Assembly (NCBI GenBank): GCA_033032175.1
Contig: CM065312.1
Span: 3,906,001 to 3,970,000 of the forward strand
Length of the DNA stretch: 64,000 nt
Source of the DNA: Saturnia japonica
Taxonomy: Eukaryota; Arthropoda; Insecta; Lepidoptera; Saturniidae
Direction of reading: 5' to 3'
Part shown: positions 12,642 to 25,160 of the stretch, piece by piece
Layout of the letters: every line of letters starts with the position of its first letter
Numbering within the stretch: position 1 is the stretch's first letter
Program-made: the position numbers and the translations under genes
Notes under the pieces: generated by a model
Seen by the model: only the letters and a program-made list of their open reading frames with translations
Databases searched by the model: none
What the model was told of the DNA's origin: nothing

Positions 12642-13860
12642 TAAGAAATAAAAACGCTTTATGCAGAATTATACATAGACACATCCTTTCCCCAAAATCG
12701 TATTTACAGAAATCTATACAATATTATAAGCGTTTGTTTTTCTTAGTTTGTTTTACTGTCAATTAAGAAAAGTTATTTATTGCATATTTTAGCCTCTTTA
12801 TGGAGTAAAGTTATAGGATATATTTTAACTTCAAGCTATGACCCTGTGGAGCTTAACAGTAAACTTGAATATCAAACAATCTGGTAAGCTGTAGGCAAAT
12901 ACGGAAAGTGAGTACAACGATGGGCTACACGGGTGCGTTGATATGGAGCGTACTTTCATATTTAATTGAAGTACTTAAGTCGTATTATTCATTGCCCGTC
13001 TTAACCTATCTCGAAAAAAGCCACGTAATAACATAACCTTGTTTATAGCAAATAAATACTCATCTCGCTTTAATGGGTCTTTAGTTATCTCTAAATTACA
13101 CAGGATTATATTTTCCCTTTAGACCTTATTTAAGGGCTTGTCGCTCAAGTGTACTTACGTTCTCTAAGAAATTCCCCTAATCATCTCTTATATTTAGAAT
13201 GTGTCTCTCGAGGTTCCTGAACATCCTTGGAAAATATATTTTAAGAAAGTCGTTTATGAACTGGGCATGGTAAAAATTTGGCTTCGTATCCAATCTCTAT
13301 TTTTTATTTATATAATTACTTTCTACACGCAATGAAAGGAAACCACATTTCTGTAACAACAAGTATGTTAAGGACGTCGATGACTTGGAGTGCATAATAT
13401 ATTGGTTACGTTTGGCGTAAATTATTACAAATGTAATTTGTAATGACCCGATCTTCCCAATCTGTTTTTATTTTATTTCGAACTAATTATACTGTTAAGC
13501 CTGTTAAGGACCTTTTAACCATTGGAAGCTTTGACAGCCTTCTTAATCTGAAAAGTAGTCATAGCAATGCTTATTAATGGGATATAAAATAGTGCAGCTA
13601 AAAATGCAAGCTAAAATAAATAGCATCAATTTATTCTCTTTGGTCATAATAGAGATTACACACCTAATAAATACAGTAGCTTTTAAATAATGTACACATT
13701 AGGAAAAATATTACAGAGCTTGGTAAATACAAATTGTCTGTGTGATGCAAGAGGCGACAAAGTTGCGGATTTCGACGGAAAGCAAACTTTTCACTCGCTA
13801 TGCTAATGTCTAATACTCAACTTGTACTGATGGCAAAAATCAGATGCTTTAGAATAAAAT
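12642..13860. other. Intergenic DNA
   Basis: No gene or clear repeat; 12880-12960 weakly resembles Helitron 3' interiors (GTAGGCAAATACGGAAAG, ACGGGTGCGTTG). Confidence 0.5.
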
Positions 13861-13867
13861 AGATAGC

Positions 13868-13975
13868 GGGCTTCCACTACTGGGTATAGGCCATCCCCAA
13901 TAATTGCCACAATTACTGGTCCTTCGCATCCCTACCTATTTACATAAAGAGGTTTCCAGCAGCCTTCGCAAGGCC
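13868..13975 (-). repeat. RTE-type LINE 3' end fragment
   Basis: On - it reads GGATGCGAAGGACCAGT-like, ATTATTGGGGATGG, CCAGTAGTGGAAGCCC, the C-terminal coding end of lepidopteran RTE-like LINEs (..QQWTAMG). Confidence 0.55.
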
Positions 13976-14094
13976 TGAAAAAAATTATATAACCGAAACA
14001 ATTCCATGAATGTGCGATAATGAAACAATATACCAAAAAAAAAAACAATAAAACAAGTAATTAAACATATAATTTAAATTATTAAATTAAAGCT

Positions 14095-14655
14095 AAGAAT
14101 GAAAATCTTCGAAAAGAAGGTCAGCAGGAGAATTCAGTTAGATTGGACAGCATTCGGGAAATTACGTCGAGTCTTCGCATAGCCCATTCCACTATCTTTG
14201 AAGACAACAGTCTTCAATCAGTGCACCCTACCGGTCATGACCTACGTAGCCGAAACTTGAACACTGACGGTTGGACTGGTACACAAACTGTCGCTCCGTG
14301 AGCTAAGGAAAGAGCTATGCTTGAAATTTCTTTGAAGGATAAAATCATCAAAAATTATGTAATCAGGTAGAGAACTCAGTTTATCGACATAGCTGAAAGG
14401 ATTAGTTCGCTGAAGTGGCAGGGGCTGGCCACATATGCCTTAGAACTGATAACCGATGAGGAAGACGAGTTCTGGAGTGAAAACCGCGTTTAGGTAAACG
14501 AAGTGTTGGACGCCTCCCTGCAAGATGGAGCGATGACCTGCGCAGGGTAGGTGGATTCAACTAGATGCGAAGGATCAGACATCGGGTCCAGAGGCGATCC
14601 TTGGAGAAGGCTTACGCCCAGCAGTGGAAAGGTACAGGCTGATGATGATCATGAA
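14095..14655 (+). pseudogene. RTE-type LINE reverse transcriptase, C-terminal remnant
   Basis: Broken frames spell RRIQLDWTAFGKLRRVFA, LKTTVFNQCTLPVMTY, TLTVGLVHKL and a final PAVERYRL. These correspond to the segment after the catalytic core of RTE-clade reverse transcriptases (..GWAAFGKLR.VF, VLPVMTYGAETW). Several stops and frameshifts; the catalytic part is absent. It ends in TGATGATGATCATGAA, the short A/T/G repeat tail of RTE elements. It faces away from the inverted fragment at 13868-13975. Confidence 0.7.
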
Positions 14656-14728
14656 TAATAACTAAGATAAACTAGACCAATATTATTAGATCCCACTAGC
14701 CAAATCATGTATTTTTCAAGAGCTATGC

Positions 14729-14851
14729 GATAGCAGAAATAGATATTTAGCCAACGGCTTCAAAATGGCAAATTCAGTCTATGTTTTGTACATTATGGCT
14801 GATACCATACCATTACCATTTTGAAGCCGATATTCAGCTCTTTCTGCTATC
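14729..14851. repeat. Fold-back (inverted-repeat) element
   Basis: Left arm GATAGCAGAAATAGATAT..CGGCTTCAAAATGG (14729-14769) mirrors the right arm CCATTTTGAAGCCGATATTC..TTTCTGCTATC (14812-14851). Non-coding. Confidence 0.65.
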
Positions 14852-15362
14852 AATTTACCCTTGCGAAATATGCAATTAAGAGACGGGTTAGTAATTTGGT
14901 GCAAAAAAGCCCTTTTTGATACATTTAAAATCAAATTCATATAAGCTCCTGTTATATTTTATTTATATTTCCAATACAATTTGTTTTGGTTATAATTTGT
15001 ATTCGAAATTTAGCTAGCGAAATGTCAACGGTACACGTGTAAAAGTTTTACCTGCATTTGCTGGTTTGTCAGTCACCCAACGTTTTGCCACTAAAGTATT
15101 CACGAATTTGTTTTGCACTGAAACTGCATGATTTGCATAACAAACTCCGTTACAGTCGCGAAAAAAGAACTAGGTAATTTAGTTTGCATTTAGTAACTTC
15201 ACACTTTTCTACTAAATATTAACAACCTAAGATATTTTACTATAGATGGAGGACTTTACTTAATACTAGTCTATCAAGATCACCATATACTAGGTGTAAA
15301 TCCCGCCAGGATGGCAAACTTAGATGTGTTGCATTTCGGGTTCAGCCGGTGTAATCAAGCAG

Positions 15363-15500
15363 GGGAAGTGATAGAAATCTGTACCCGACGGGGTCACGAC
15401 CACACTAACACACAGTGATAAACCCATCACTATGAATCTGGTCTGTCGCATTTCGCAGTTGCCTAGAAGTATACGGGCAGGCATAATAAAGGCGACTTGT
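15363..15500 (+). repeat. Interspersed repeat related to 53.05 and 55.6 kb
   Basis: GGGGTCACGACCAC, GTGATAAACCCA and TCTGTCGCATTTCG-like blocks recur at 55600-55745 and 53050-53300. Confidence 0.45.
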
Positions 15501-15954
15501 TTTGGTTTGTTCTAAATAATGTACTGCGTAAAGTATATTAAGGAACAGGGTTCAAATATGTCATCATAAGTCATTATTATACTATTATAGTTAGGTTTAC
15601 CTGCATCAAAGATATACCACAAAACTATCGCTAATCTAACTGGTTAGTTTTTAGTAATACCATTAAAATAATTGTATTCTCGAACGGCAATATTCGCTCC
15701 GACTATCTGTTTTATCAGCAAACAGCCTGCGGATTGAACATGAACTTTTACTGTAATGGATATTGCAACGGGCTCGGTTCACACACAAACTATTATTAAA
15801 CGTATCTAAGTAGCGATTACCCGGTCACTCATTTGGCAAACACGACTCAAAAGCAGCCGGTCGGAATTACTCACGGGTTTCTATAAAATTAAATGAAATT
15901 CCTTGATTTTATTCTATATTCGTTTTTAAATGACTGCGTTCAAATAGATAACCA

Positions 15955-16320
15955 CGATGTTGATTGTAAAATGTGTTTTTTTTTAATATCGTTGCGCGAC
16001 AAAATGACGTCACTTTGTTTGATGGTAAACACAGCTGGTCAATCCAAAAACAAAGGCGACCACTCGATCTATTTATCGTTATAGATTTAACTTTGTATCT
16101 ACAATCTCACCTGCTCTTAAGTGGCAATGTAGCTAAAGGTGTGACGCTAAACCTATTAGAAGACTGGCTCTCAAGTGCAGCTGCCGGAATACACCTATTG
16201 ATATTTGGCAACAGATTTGTAGCTACCCAGGCGGGCGTTAGAAAAAGCCTTACTACCATGCTATGGTTCCATCACGATGTTTTCCTTCGCCGAAAGCTCA
16301 GGCTGATTGCACGGATTCAA
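15955..16320 (+). repeat. Composite repeat: 2.0-kb family plus 53-kb family
   Basis: GACAAAATGACGTCAC..CAAAGGCGACCACTCGA (15998-16065) is a head-like block; 16110-16320 repeats the 2022-2235 family (GCTGCCGGAATACACCTATT, GTAGCTACCCAGGCGG). The long open frames across this stretch are repeat read-through. Confidence 0.5.
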
Positions 16321-16537
16321 ACTCATGTCAGCCTGGAAGGCTCTCATCAGTTGAATTATATTGGCTGATTCCAAAAAGGGACAAACCAAACAAGAGTCAC
16401 TCTGAAGCATAAATCACGATGCCCATATAATAATACGGTATTCATGAATTATATAGCAGCGTGGTTAAGAGAAAATAAAGTTCTTGCAAAAGTTTAATCT
16501 TGTATATTATTCATATTAATAATGATTTAAACATTAA

Positions 16538-16771
16538 CAGACTGCAAAAAAGGAGGGTTATGTTCTTCTGGCGTATGTATGTATGTCTATTTCTTTGGCA
16601 CGTTCTGTAGCCTAAACGGCTTGATGGATTTAAGAATACGAGGTATCGTTTGATTTGTCTTTGATGTGGGAGTGTCATAGGCTATTCATTTGTAAGTACG
16701 TCTGGGAATAAAGATAAAAGGCAGATATAGTAAAATAATAATTTAAAAGTCAGGTGTTTTTTTGCAGTCTG
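16538..16771 (+). mobile_element. MITE with perfect 14-bp inverted ends
   Basis: CAGACTGCAAAAAA at the left and TTTTTTGCAGTCTG at the right; 234 bases, no ORF. A diverged copy in reverse orientation is at 55795-56036. The shared core is TCTATTTCTTTGGCA and CGTTTGATT/CGTTAGATT. Superfamily not assigned. Confidence 0.75.
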
Positions 16772-17039
16772 GTTTTTTGTTTCGTTTTTAATAATTTTAG
16801 CTTGTTTGTTTTTTTATATTGACGTTTAGAGATTTACATTATTTTTTGTATGTATACTGATATTGATGTTTTTTTCTTTTCTTATTGTATTATTTATAGT
16901 TATTTGAAGTAATTTCTAATAATCCTGTTATAACTGTTTTTTTATTTGTATACTTTTGATTTAATTTTGTCTATACAGTACATGTTGTGATTGCCTTAAA
17001 AGGCCAAGTGTATTTTATTTTTCTAATTTTGTTTCTTTT

Positions 17040-17545
17040 TCTGCGACTGCATTTAATACACTGACCACTGGCGGTCCTAATAAATAAATAATGTAACACC
17101 CTGCTTAATTACTGGATATAATACACCGGCTTTTCCCGGAACACGACAAATCTAAGCGTGTTACTGGTGTGTGGTGGTCGAGTCCTACCAACCAGCAAAA
17201 TCAGTATGTACGGTATAAATTATGCTACAGTAAACACGAGGTGGCCGAGTGAGATAGACCGGCGGAATATCGATTCGATATCCGCATGTACTACCAACGA
17301 ATTTTACGAAATTCGCGTACATTTACTAATCCAAATTGGTAACAATATCGACTGACGGTGAAGGAAAACATCGTGAAGAAAGCTGAACGCTTGAAAAAAG
17401 TTCTTGTAGTAGGTACCACTGCATGTGGAGAATTATAGAGCTGTTGATTTCTCGGTGTTTGAAATCACAAATACATAGTGGGCTGGGGTGGTGATGAAGC
17501 CTGTACCTACCCTTGGGAAGAGGCATTTGCTTAGCAGTATGAAAC
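17040..17545 (+). repeat. LINE-like 3' region fragments
   Basis: GACGGTGAAGGAAAACATCG followed by a T/G-poor tail is a recurrent block of lepidopteran LINE ends; a reversed relative is at 63890-63935. No catalytic domain. Confidence 0.4.
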
Positions 17546-18274
17546 TTATAATTTTTAAAGTTTCATATATGAGGAATAAATTTTGCTCTTCGACGTAACG
17601 CTTAAATCTCGTATTTATATCTACTTAACATTAATATTTCAGCCATTATTGAAATCAATGCGATTCGAAAATCCAAATGTTAATTTTTAATATCGTGTTT
17701 AAAATTATAAACAATTATGTATATCGAACTATACTCATTATAAAATTTAAAAATATATGATATGTAGTAAAATTAATTGAAATTCATTTATTCGCTCGTA
17801 CCTCAAATTAGTATTGCATGTGATTTAATTTAATTGTAATTAACATAATAATTAATCTTTTAAACCATAACGTTGTAAATTAATTTTACTACAATCATCT
17901 AATGTTACTAAATATTATAGCCGTTACAACGAATGATAATAAAGATTGTTTAAAAAGACTGTAACAATAACATGGGTACTTTAAAACAATGTAATGTAAA
18001 AAATACAAAACTGTAAACTTTTATTCACAAAACACACTATATATACTGTATAATATACAACATACATTTATGTAAATAAGGATATCTATAACAATATAAA
18101 AGTACTGTATCTATATTTATAGGAATACAGATAATTTAGTACTTAAATGAAAATTATAGCTTATCTTTCGCTAATAAATAATTAACGTTTGAATTCTAGT
18201 ATATGATCACCATCGGCTTATAGGCGGTATATATTGGACAGAAACTAATTTAATACACCTGCGAAAGTCTAAAA
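17546..18274. other. AT-rich intergenic DNA
   Basis: Nothing recognised. Confidence 0.55.
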
Positions 18275-18465
18275 TACTCTTCTTTTTCTGCCTAACTTGG
18301 CAACTAATCCTCTTTATTGAAGACCATTACTGCCATTATCGAGTGAATTTAGAGTGTCCAGGCATAAGACGATTACAGTATCTTAACAAGATGGCTCCCT
18401 TGTTAGAGCTTTCTAGGGAGTTTTTGTGGCAACTCAGAATTCATGGTTCATGTCATTATTTGCGT
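18275..18465 (+). repeat. Repeat copy A (pair with 42090-42280)
   Basis: CCTCTTTATTG.AGACCA, TACTGCCATT.TCGAGTGAAT, ATGGCTCCCTTGTTA and TTTCTAGGGAGTTTTTGTGG occur in the same order and strand in both copies. Confidence 0.7.
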
Positions 18466-20895
18466 ATATTACACAACAAAGGTTCAAACAACACAATTTC
18501 AAAGCACGCTACATGACTAATTTGAGATCCCGACATAAACTCCTATAATACTCTAGGAACAAAAATGTTTACATAAACAATTATTTCTTTCAATTAGCGG
18601 CGCAATAGAATTTACCAGTGGCAATAACACAAAAACGTATAAATACCTTTGGAATAAATTTCATGTAAGATCTTAAATTCAAGATGATCACGTACCAAGC
18701 GGTTTCCTCGTGTAAACCCCACGTTATGAGACAAAGGACCGCGTATAGAGGCCAGTTTCACACTTTCCGATACGACACGAGAAAAATTGTTTTATTTTTT
18801 TATACATATAGAATCTATCTTGAACCCGAGACATTTGTGATATTAAACACCTTTTTGATATGATTATAAGCATCTTATTGTGTTGGACTAAAATGTAAGA
18901 TAATTATATACTATCACAGCACGTAACTGTAGAATTGTTTTCAGTGCCATCTATTTGGTTCATCCTTTGTACTACATTATTAGCTATACGCCAATTACAT
19001 CCATGTTTTAAACGTATGATAAATTTTTATGTTACTATCAAATCTGTCTTAAAATAATATAGATTCTAACTGTCATTCTTCAAAAATTTCAAGTTTCTAT
19101 TTGTTAAATTTAAATACCAAATTACACATAATAAATCCCTGGTTAGATCTAATTTAGTATAATGTAATCGAGTGTGAAATCCACATTATGTAAATTATAT
19201 AAAAAGCAAAGAACGGGTATAGAAAAGATTTATGTGGCACCTTTGTTATAACAGTAATATGGCCAAAAAAAATCCAAAATATCATGACAGTCTCAAACCT
19301 TGTTTTACTGATCTGTGGTCATATTAAAGTTACCTCATTATGCAATCGTATAAAGTTATTGGAACATATGTTTTTATATACTGATCAATGGAATGATAGA
19401 TTGTCCACAAATTACGAATAAAATAAAATTTATATTCCCTTTTAAGCTCCCCAGATTTAATAAATACGTTTTACATCCCTCACTCCTTTACTAATTTAAG
19501 TTTTTTTTCTGTCCAGTGAATAAAATTTCTAAGACATAAAACAAATTACACAAAACTTCCGATAAAATAACGAAATTCAAAAAAACAATATTGGAACATC
19601 AGTCATCTAACTGTGAAGAAAAATATTATTATGTTGCTCTTTTTTTAGTTTAAATTAGTGTTAATTTCTTTAATTATTTATTCCTTTAACATTATCTTAT
19701 CTTGGTGTATCAACCCAAAAACTTTAAGCTTGAACAAAACACAACGAACGAGCCGAGCTAGTAGCAATCATTGTAGCATAAACTTATGATAATAACACAC
19801 TTATTAGATATTATTAATATTTAGATTTTTCCTCTATTAACTGCTACTGAACATGGAATTGGAAAATATACGTTCATGTAAAACGCCAAACACAAAAGTA
19901 CATAAAAGGTCAATCGCATGACGTCGCGTCGTCGTCGTGTCGTGTTGCTCAAAACTAAAGCGGTCAGGAGGTTCCAACTTTCAAGCTGTATTATTGAAAT
20001 TTGAAGTAATAAACTTACAGCGTACAATGTACATAATGGATTTCATTTTGGTTACAAGTAATATTTATATTTTTTTTTCAGTTATCATCTTAATAGTATT
20101 TGCCTGTGTCAAAAATTTTGTGTGCATAAAAGTATTATGTAATTACCCGATACAAAATGGTAATACACTAAAGATTTTTGTTTTTTTTTTTTTAGATTGT
20201 ATTGTGCTTCGCTGTGCTACGGATATAACAAATGCTTTATTTAATCCAATAAATCAATTTCCTAAATCTAATATGGTGGCCTCCCAAAGATGACGCACCA
20301 TTAATTTTTTATAAGTCCTCATATTTACGGCATCAAATGAAATGGTTTGCTGAGAAGAATAGAAAAAAAAAATATTTATCAATAAAATCTTTTTAAAAAC
20401 AAGCTTTTATTCATCAGGTCAATAATTTGAAAACTTTTACCGCAAATAAAAAACAGAGAAATGGAAATTTAAAGTAAATAAATTATTTGCATACCAATTA
20501 AAAGCTTTTAAAATTATTTAAATATTGAATAAAAAATTGATTTTAAAAAGGTTTTTTTAATTATTTTTTCTTCGTTGCTTACCATTACGTTGCAGTGAAG
20601 TCACACTATGCCGAGGTGATATAAAATAATAAGCAAGTCGCTTATCACTTGCATCACGCTACCACAAATACGTGGGCAAGTCCCATACGCCCGAAGCGGT
20701 CAAAGGAGACTCGTCGACTGTCCCTAGTATTTTTCCGGGAAATATATATTATTTATTTCCATTGTCTATTGGACGATATCGTAGCTTGCATAACAAGTGA
20801 TAGAGTTATTATAAAAAACAGCATTCAACTCTGAAAATGTTTTAGTTTTTTGTAAAATGCTCTGCATCTTACGGATATTATGAATCAACGATGGT
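18466..20895. other. Intergenic DNA
   Basis: AT-rich. A CGT-rich patch at 19920-19945 (GTCGCGTCGTCGTCGTGTCG) stands out. A poly-T-interrupted 118-codon frame at 19937-20293 shows no domain. Confidence 0.5.
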
Positions 20896-21165
20896 TCAAT
20901 GATAGCATGTACTGACATCGCGTTGATTGACGTGAGTTCGAATCACTGCAATAAGCCTAAGCTTTCAGTGAAGTAAAATATCGATGAATCCATAGAATGG
21001 TGGTTTTCTGCTGCGCTCCTAGCTACTCACCACCCTCAAGTAACAAAAAGGTATGTTATGTATGGTATGTTCTAGTAGCGCTGCACTTGAGCGTCAATCC
21101 TCTCACTAGGCTTAGCGTGATACCATCGTGAGCCACTTCTTCACTTAACATTTAACATCGAGAGA
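20896..21165 (+). repeat. SINE-like repeat remnant
   Basis: GTTGATTGACGTGAGTTCGAATCACTGCAATAAGCC resembles a decayed tRNA B box plus tail (also at 28445-28500); it is followed by GTAGCGCTGCACTTGAGCG..CTAGGCTTAGCGTGATACCAT, the 2.0-kb family in reverse. Confidence 0.45.
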
Positions 21166-21499
21166 AATTATGAACAATTTGTTAAATTATTCATGTTATT
21201 ACCTAAAGTTGACTGATGTTAAGGGTTAAATTTACTAACTTTACTTATTACAACTAAATTATATATTTCATAAAGTTTAGAATATATTTTACTTTGCATA
21301 ACTCCATGTAGAAACAACTAAGTACGTAATAATAAATAACTTTACACAAATATAAAAGAAAGTTTATAGGAGTTATAACTACAATAACGGACAGACTAAC
21401 AGGTTGTATTTTATAATATTAGGTCCTTACATAATATGAAATTGACATTTTATATAGAAAAAGTATTTAATAAAAAATATTATGAAATTATACATTTAA

Positions 21500-21757
21500 T
21501 CAATCGAAGTATGTAGTGCCATTATTATCTATGCACTTTCGGCCATTTTATAGGTATTTCATTGATTCCATTGCTGAACAAATTGTGGGAGCGAGAATCA
21601 ATAAAATCTTTGAATGCGATTTGGACACCTCATCGGATTGAATTCTTTTCTTGCAAGAAATTGTAATGTAAAAATACATGGTAATCTGTTGGAGTAAGGT
21701 CCGGGGAGTGTGATGGCTGTTGGAGACATTCCAACCGCAGTTTCTCTAATTTAGCGA
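21500..21757 (-). pseudogene. mariner transposase, C-terminal fragment
   Basis: Minus-strand translation gives VAKLEKLRLECLQQPSHSPD then LTPTDYHVFLHYNFLQ and EKN; after an in-frame TGA, VQIAFKDFIDSRSHN, FSNGINEIPIKW; after a frameshift, KCIDNNGTTYFD and stop. HSPDLTPTDYH carries the third catalytic Asp of the D,D34D triad of mariner elements. The N-terminal part is not visible upstream. Dead copy. Confidence 0.85.
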
Positions 21758-21759
21758 CC

Positions 21760-23825
21760 GTTCAAATGTATTTTTTTAATGCATGTTCATACTTATCTGC
21801 TTTGTTTATGAACCGATTTGGATGTTTTTATTTTTGTTTGATACGGGTTACCTCAAGTTTGGTCCCATTTTAATTTCATTGGCATTGGAGCTAAAACAGG
21901 AAACTCTTCAAAAGGATTTAGTTGGTTTTCTTATTTGTTAAAAATGTTTTTGTTATTTATCGTATTTATATAAAATTATAACGTGGTCTTTGTTCGTATC
22001 TACAATAGATATGGTTATGCTTTCTATTTATATGTGTTACACATACAATTTTATATTATCTCTGTAGATCTCTGCAAATATACAAATTTGATACTGTTTT
22101 AACAGTAAATGTGCATCTTATTTAACATAATAATAAATATACTATCCTCACAATACAACGAAGTTAATATAGGTTACGATAATCACTAATAATTAGACGA
22201 GCCATGCGCTGTTTACTACCTTACTTGTACAAAAAAAAGAAATGAAATGGCCTTGTTTAAAATTATATATTAATATTATATTATAAGCCTAAACTTTATA
22301 ATTTACTTACTAAAAGCTGACGATGTAGCACTAAACTTTATTATTATTTATGTGCCTTAAACATTTATATAGCAAATATTTTATCTCGTTAAAACAGGCC
22401 GTGAATTTAAGGCGTACCATATTTTGAATATAAAATATTTTATTTGCTTCCTCCTATATTATTTCAAAGAATTGTAAATAAGAATAAATATTTTAAATGC
22501 AAATAAGAAAAGAAACTATTAATTTAAAACGTTAACGTTTGAACCAACATTGTCGTTACCCTACATATTTTTATTTAGGTTTACCCCCAATTAATTAACA
22601 TAAACTCGTAAGTGAACATTTCAAATAGCAAGACGAAAGTGCTAATCTATATTTGAAGTTTTATGTAAATTCTACTTGAAGTGTTTATGTAACTTTAATT
22701 TAGTTATGTGTGATATGTAATATACAAGAACGTCTTACGTTATTGTGCGTGGACAGTAATATAAACAAATTGTTAAACGTAAGTACCTACGCTGTTTTAT
22801 AAAGGTACTCTGAACTGGTTTTAACTCCTTCTTTTACTTATTTAATGTTCTTTTAATCTTTTACTTAGACTTACTAATTTTTATTTTTATTTTATTTGAC
22901 TAATAAATTTATTTACAACCTTTTGTTATAGGCATCCTATTAAAAAACCTCTGGGGTTTGTCTTAGCATTCTATGGATTAAGATTTTATTCATCGCGTTG
23001 CTGTTTGTAATATACATATTTATAGAATTAAGTGTAACGTTCAGTTAATAATTCATTATAATTTAACATATTTAACATATACAATTACGTTGATTTAGTA
23101 ATCTTTAAGTTTGTATTTAATATTTTTACTATTTATTGAATCTCTAACGTCCGGTGTTTTGAAAGATATTGTACGCCTGCCATATAAGTTATTTTTACGT
23201 GGTATTTTTAACGATTTTGTTAATGCCTGTCGTGTATTTAACTGATATTTGTATATCGGTATTTTCGAATTGTTCTATTAATAACAAGTACTCAGCGCGA
23301 ACATGAACGGAAAAAACCTTTAAATATTTGAATAAATCGATATAGTTATCACAGTATTTGTTTTTTTTTTTTAATATTGATGGGTACTATTAATTTTACA
23401 AATCGAATTTGCAAATTCTTTATCTTATCGATAAGATAAATTAAAGTATTAGGTTTTACGATAAACTTACTTGGTAGGTACTTAGTATCTAGGTAGCGGG
23501 TAATGACGTCAAGAACCAAGTAAAGGAAGTTTTATTCTCAAAAGGTATATCAAAGTAATAGTTATGTCCGGAATTACCCATATCTATTCTACATATCTGT
23601 ATATCTGATAAAATATATAATACATACACTTCAATGATTACATAAAGTGTAAAAAAAAATATTAAAATAATTGATCGAGTTTCGATCGATCGAGAGTTTC
23701 GAGTTAATAGTGTTTTGACATTCATAAATGCCTTCTTAGGACCTGAGTTGAATAAAGGATTTTTGTTTTTGAATTATTGCTTTAAATATACATGAGAGTG
23801 TAATAATTATTTGTTTTATTTTCAG
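21760..23825. other. Intergenic or intron DNA before the Asn-rich gene
   Basis: AT-rich. A LINE-like block at 21780-21910 (ATGAACCGATTTGGATG, GGCATTGGAGCTAAAACAGG). The last bases are the pyrimidine tract and acceptor for the gene at 23845; I could not place its first exon. Confidence 0.45.
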
Positions 23826-23844
23826 ATATACATAGAAAATAAAT

Positions 23845-24762
23845 ATGGAAATGTCATCATCAATATCATTAGAGTCTGTAAACATTAATTATTTATCTAA
23901 AACCATGTCATCGTATAATCTATACGATAATTATAATACACATGAAATGATAGCGAAAAATTTAACATCTTTTAGACCACCAGAAAACTTAGCGGTTGGT
24001 TCGCTAATTCCCGCTATATATAATCCTGTGCTTGCACAAATATATCCTCATACTAGCATAGTCCATCCACAAATACCGTTTGTAGTTATAACAAATAACC
24101 CCATAAAAGTGTCTCGTTCATACACTGAATATGTACCGCATGAAAACTTTCTTCCTGTGAATATAGAATACACAAAAGAAATATCAAATAATAACGTATC
24201 AAACCAACAATATTATAATATTCATGAAGATTATCAGAAATATTATAAAGTTCAAGATAATAATAATAACGTCTGTACGAATGTTGCAAGTACAAACACA
24301 TACGCTGAAAAAACAGACACTGCAAACAATGCAAATGTAGCCATGAATGACCCATTGGACTTCTATCTGAAGCTTCCAAAGGCACTGTTTCCATCACCAA
24401 ACAATATGATGATGGATCCGAATCCGATCATAGATGAATTCTGTATGCTGTCCGATGTTGAAAATAATGTACAATGGATTCTAGACTTGGAATTTGGTAT
24501 ACCAAAGGCGGCGATCTCAAGACCGGTGCCAATGTATAATATTAAACTTAACAGTGTAAATTGTATGACGGCTCCTGTAGTAACTCATCCGGATTTCGAG
24601 AAATGCAATAAAAATTTCAAAAGAGTTTTTCTATTCTACTACGACTTTATCATTTCAACTTGGTTTAACGGCTATATTATTTACACCTGTGATAATTCCG
24701 TGGACAATTTCCAATCGTGGCTGTCGTTACCTATTCTGAATCTAGGAATGTGTTGGTCGTAG
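23845..24762 (+). CDS. Uncharacterised Asn-rich protein, 305 aa
   Basis: I do not recognise this gene. A strong acceptor (TTTGTTTTATTTTCAG ending at 23825) precedes 19 leader bases and ATG. Residues 1-110 are Ser/Thr/Pro/Tyr-rich; 113-170 are rich in Asn, Tyr and Gln (NNNV, QQYYN, DNNNN); 168-260 are more ordered, with DPLDFYLKLPKALFPSP and DEFCMLSDVENNVQWILDLE. Residues 261-281 are very hydrophobic (VFLFYYDFII, NGYIIY) and could be a membrane segment, or could be intron read-through if an unseen donor lies before them, since composition changes there. EKCNKNFKR at 252-260 faintly recalls a C2H2 finger but lacks the partner cysteine. No AATAAA follows closely; ATTAAA occurs at about 24842. 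The open frame plus acceptor support a gene; its 3' end is less sure. Confidence 0.7.
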   Translation: MEMSSSISLESVNINYLSKTMSSYNLYDNYNTHEMIAKNLTSFRPPENLAVGSLIPAIYNPVLAQIYPHTSIVHPQIPFVVITNNPIKVSRSYTEYVPHENFLPVNIEYTKEISNNNVSNQQYYNIHEDYQKYYKVQDNNNNVCTNVASTNTYAEKTDTANNANVAMNDPLDFYLKLPKALFPSPNNMMMDPNPIIDEFCMLSDVENNVQWILDLEFGIPKAAISRPVPMYNIKLNSVNCMTAPVVTHPDFEKCNKNFKRVFLFYYDFIISTWFNGYIIYTCDNSVDNFQSWLSLPILNLGMCWS

Positions 24763-24917
24763 ATGTTTGGGTGTTCTTTTTTTTATGTAACCTGCTTAAA
24801 CTTAATCTGTAGATATGGTAAAATGTGATTAGTAGATATTAATTAAACATAGTATGTCAAATTTTTGATTTTATTTGAATTAAAATGTATTTTTGATAAT
24901 TCAAAATGAACTGATAA

Positions 24918-25160
24918 TCTATACTAATATTATAAAACTTAAGAGACTGTTTTTTTTGTTTTGAACGCGTTTATTCAAGTTCGGATATTCATTGGGTTTT
25001 ATAGATCATATAATGAGGGGATTCGTAGGCTATATAACATCACTCTACGACACTAATATATGGAGTACTTAGTAATACTCTTAACCCAACTATGTAGTTA
25101 CAAACGAAAATAATTTAAACCACTTACTTGTTTTCTATTTGAACAAATGAAAATCGCTTA
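24918..25160 (+). mobile_element. Helitron 5' part
   Basis: A|TCTATACTAATATTATAAAA start, then TTTTGAACGCGTTTATTCAAG and CTACGACACTAATATATGGAG. No CTAG end follows, so it is 3'-truncated. Confidence 0.6.

Noticed and set aside
15973..16368. 131-codon plus frame
   Set aside because: It covers two interspersed repeat families whose other copies are not open.
24086..24400. 104-codon minus frame
   Set aside because: Antisense shadow of the Asn-rich gene, without its own signals.
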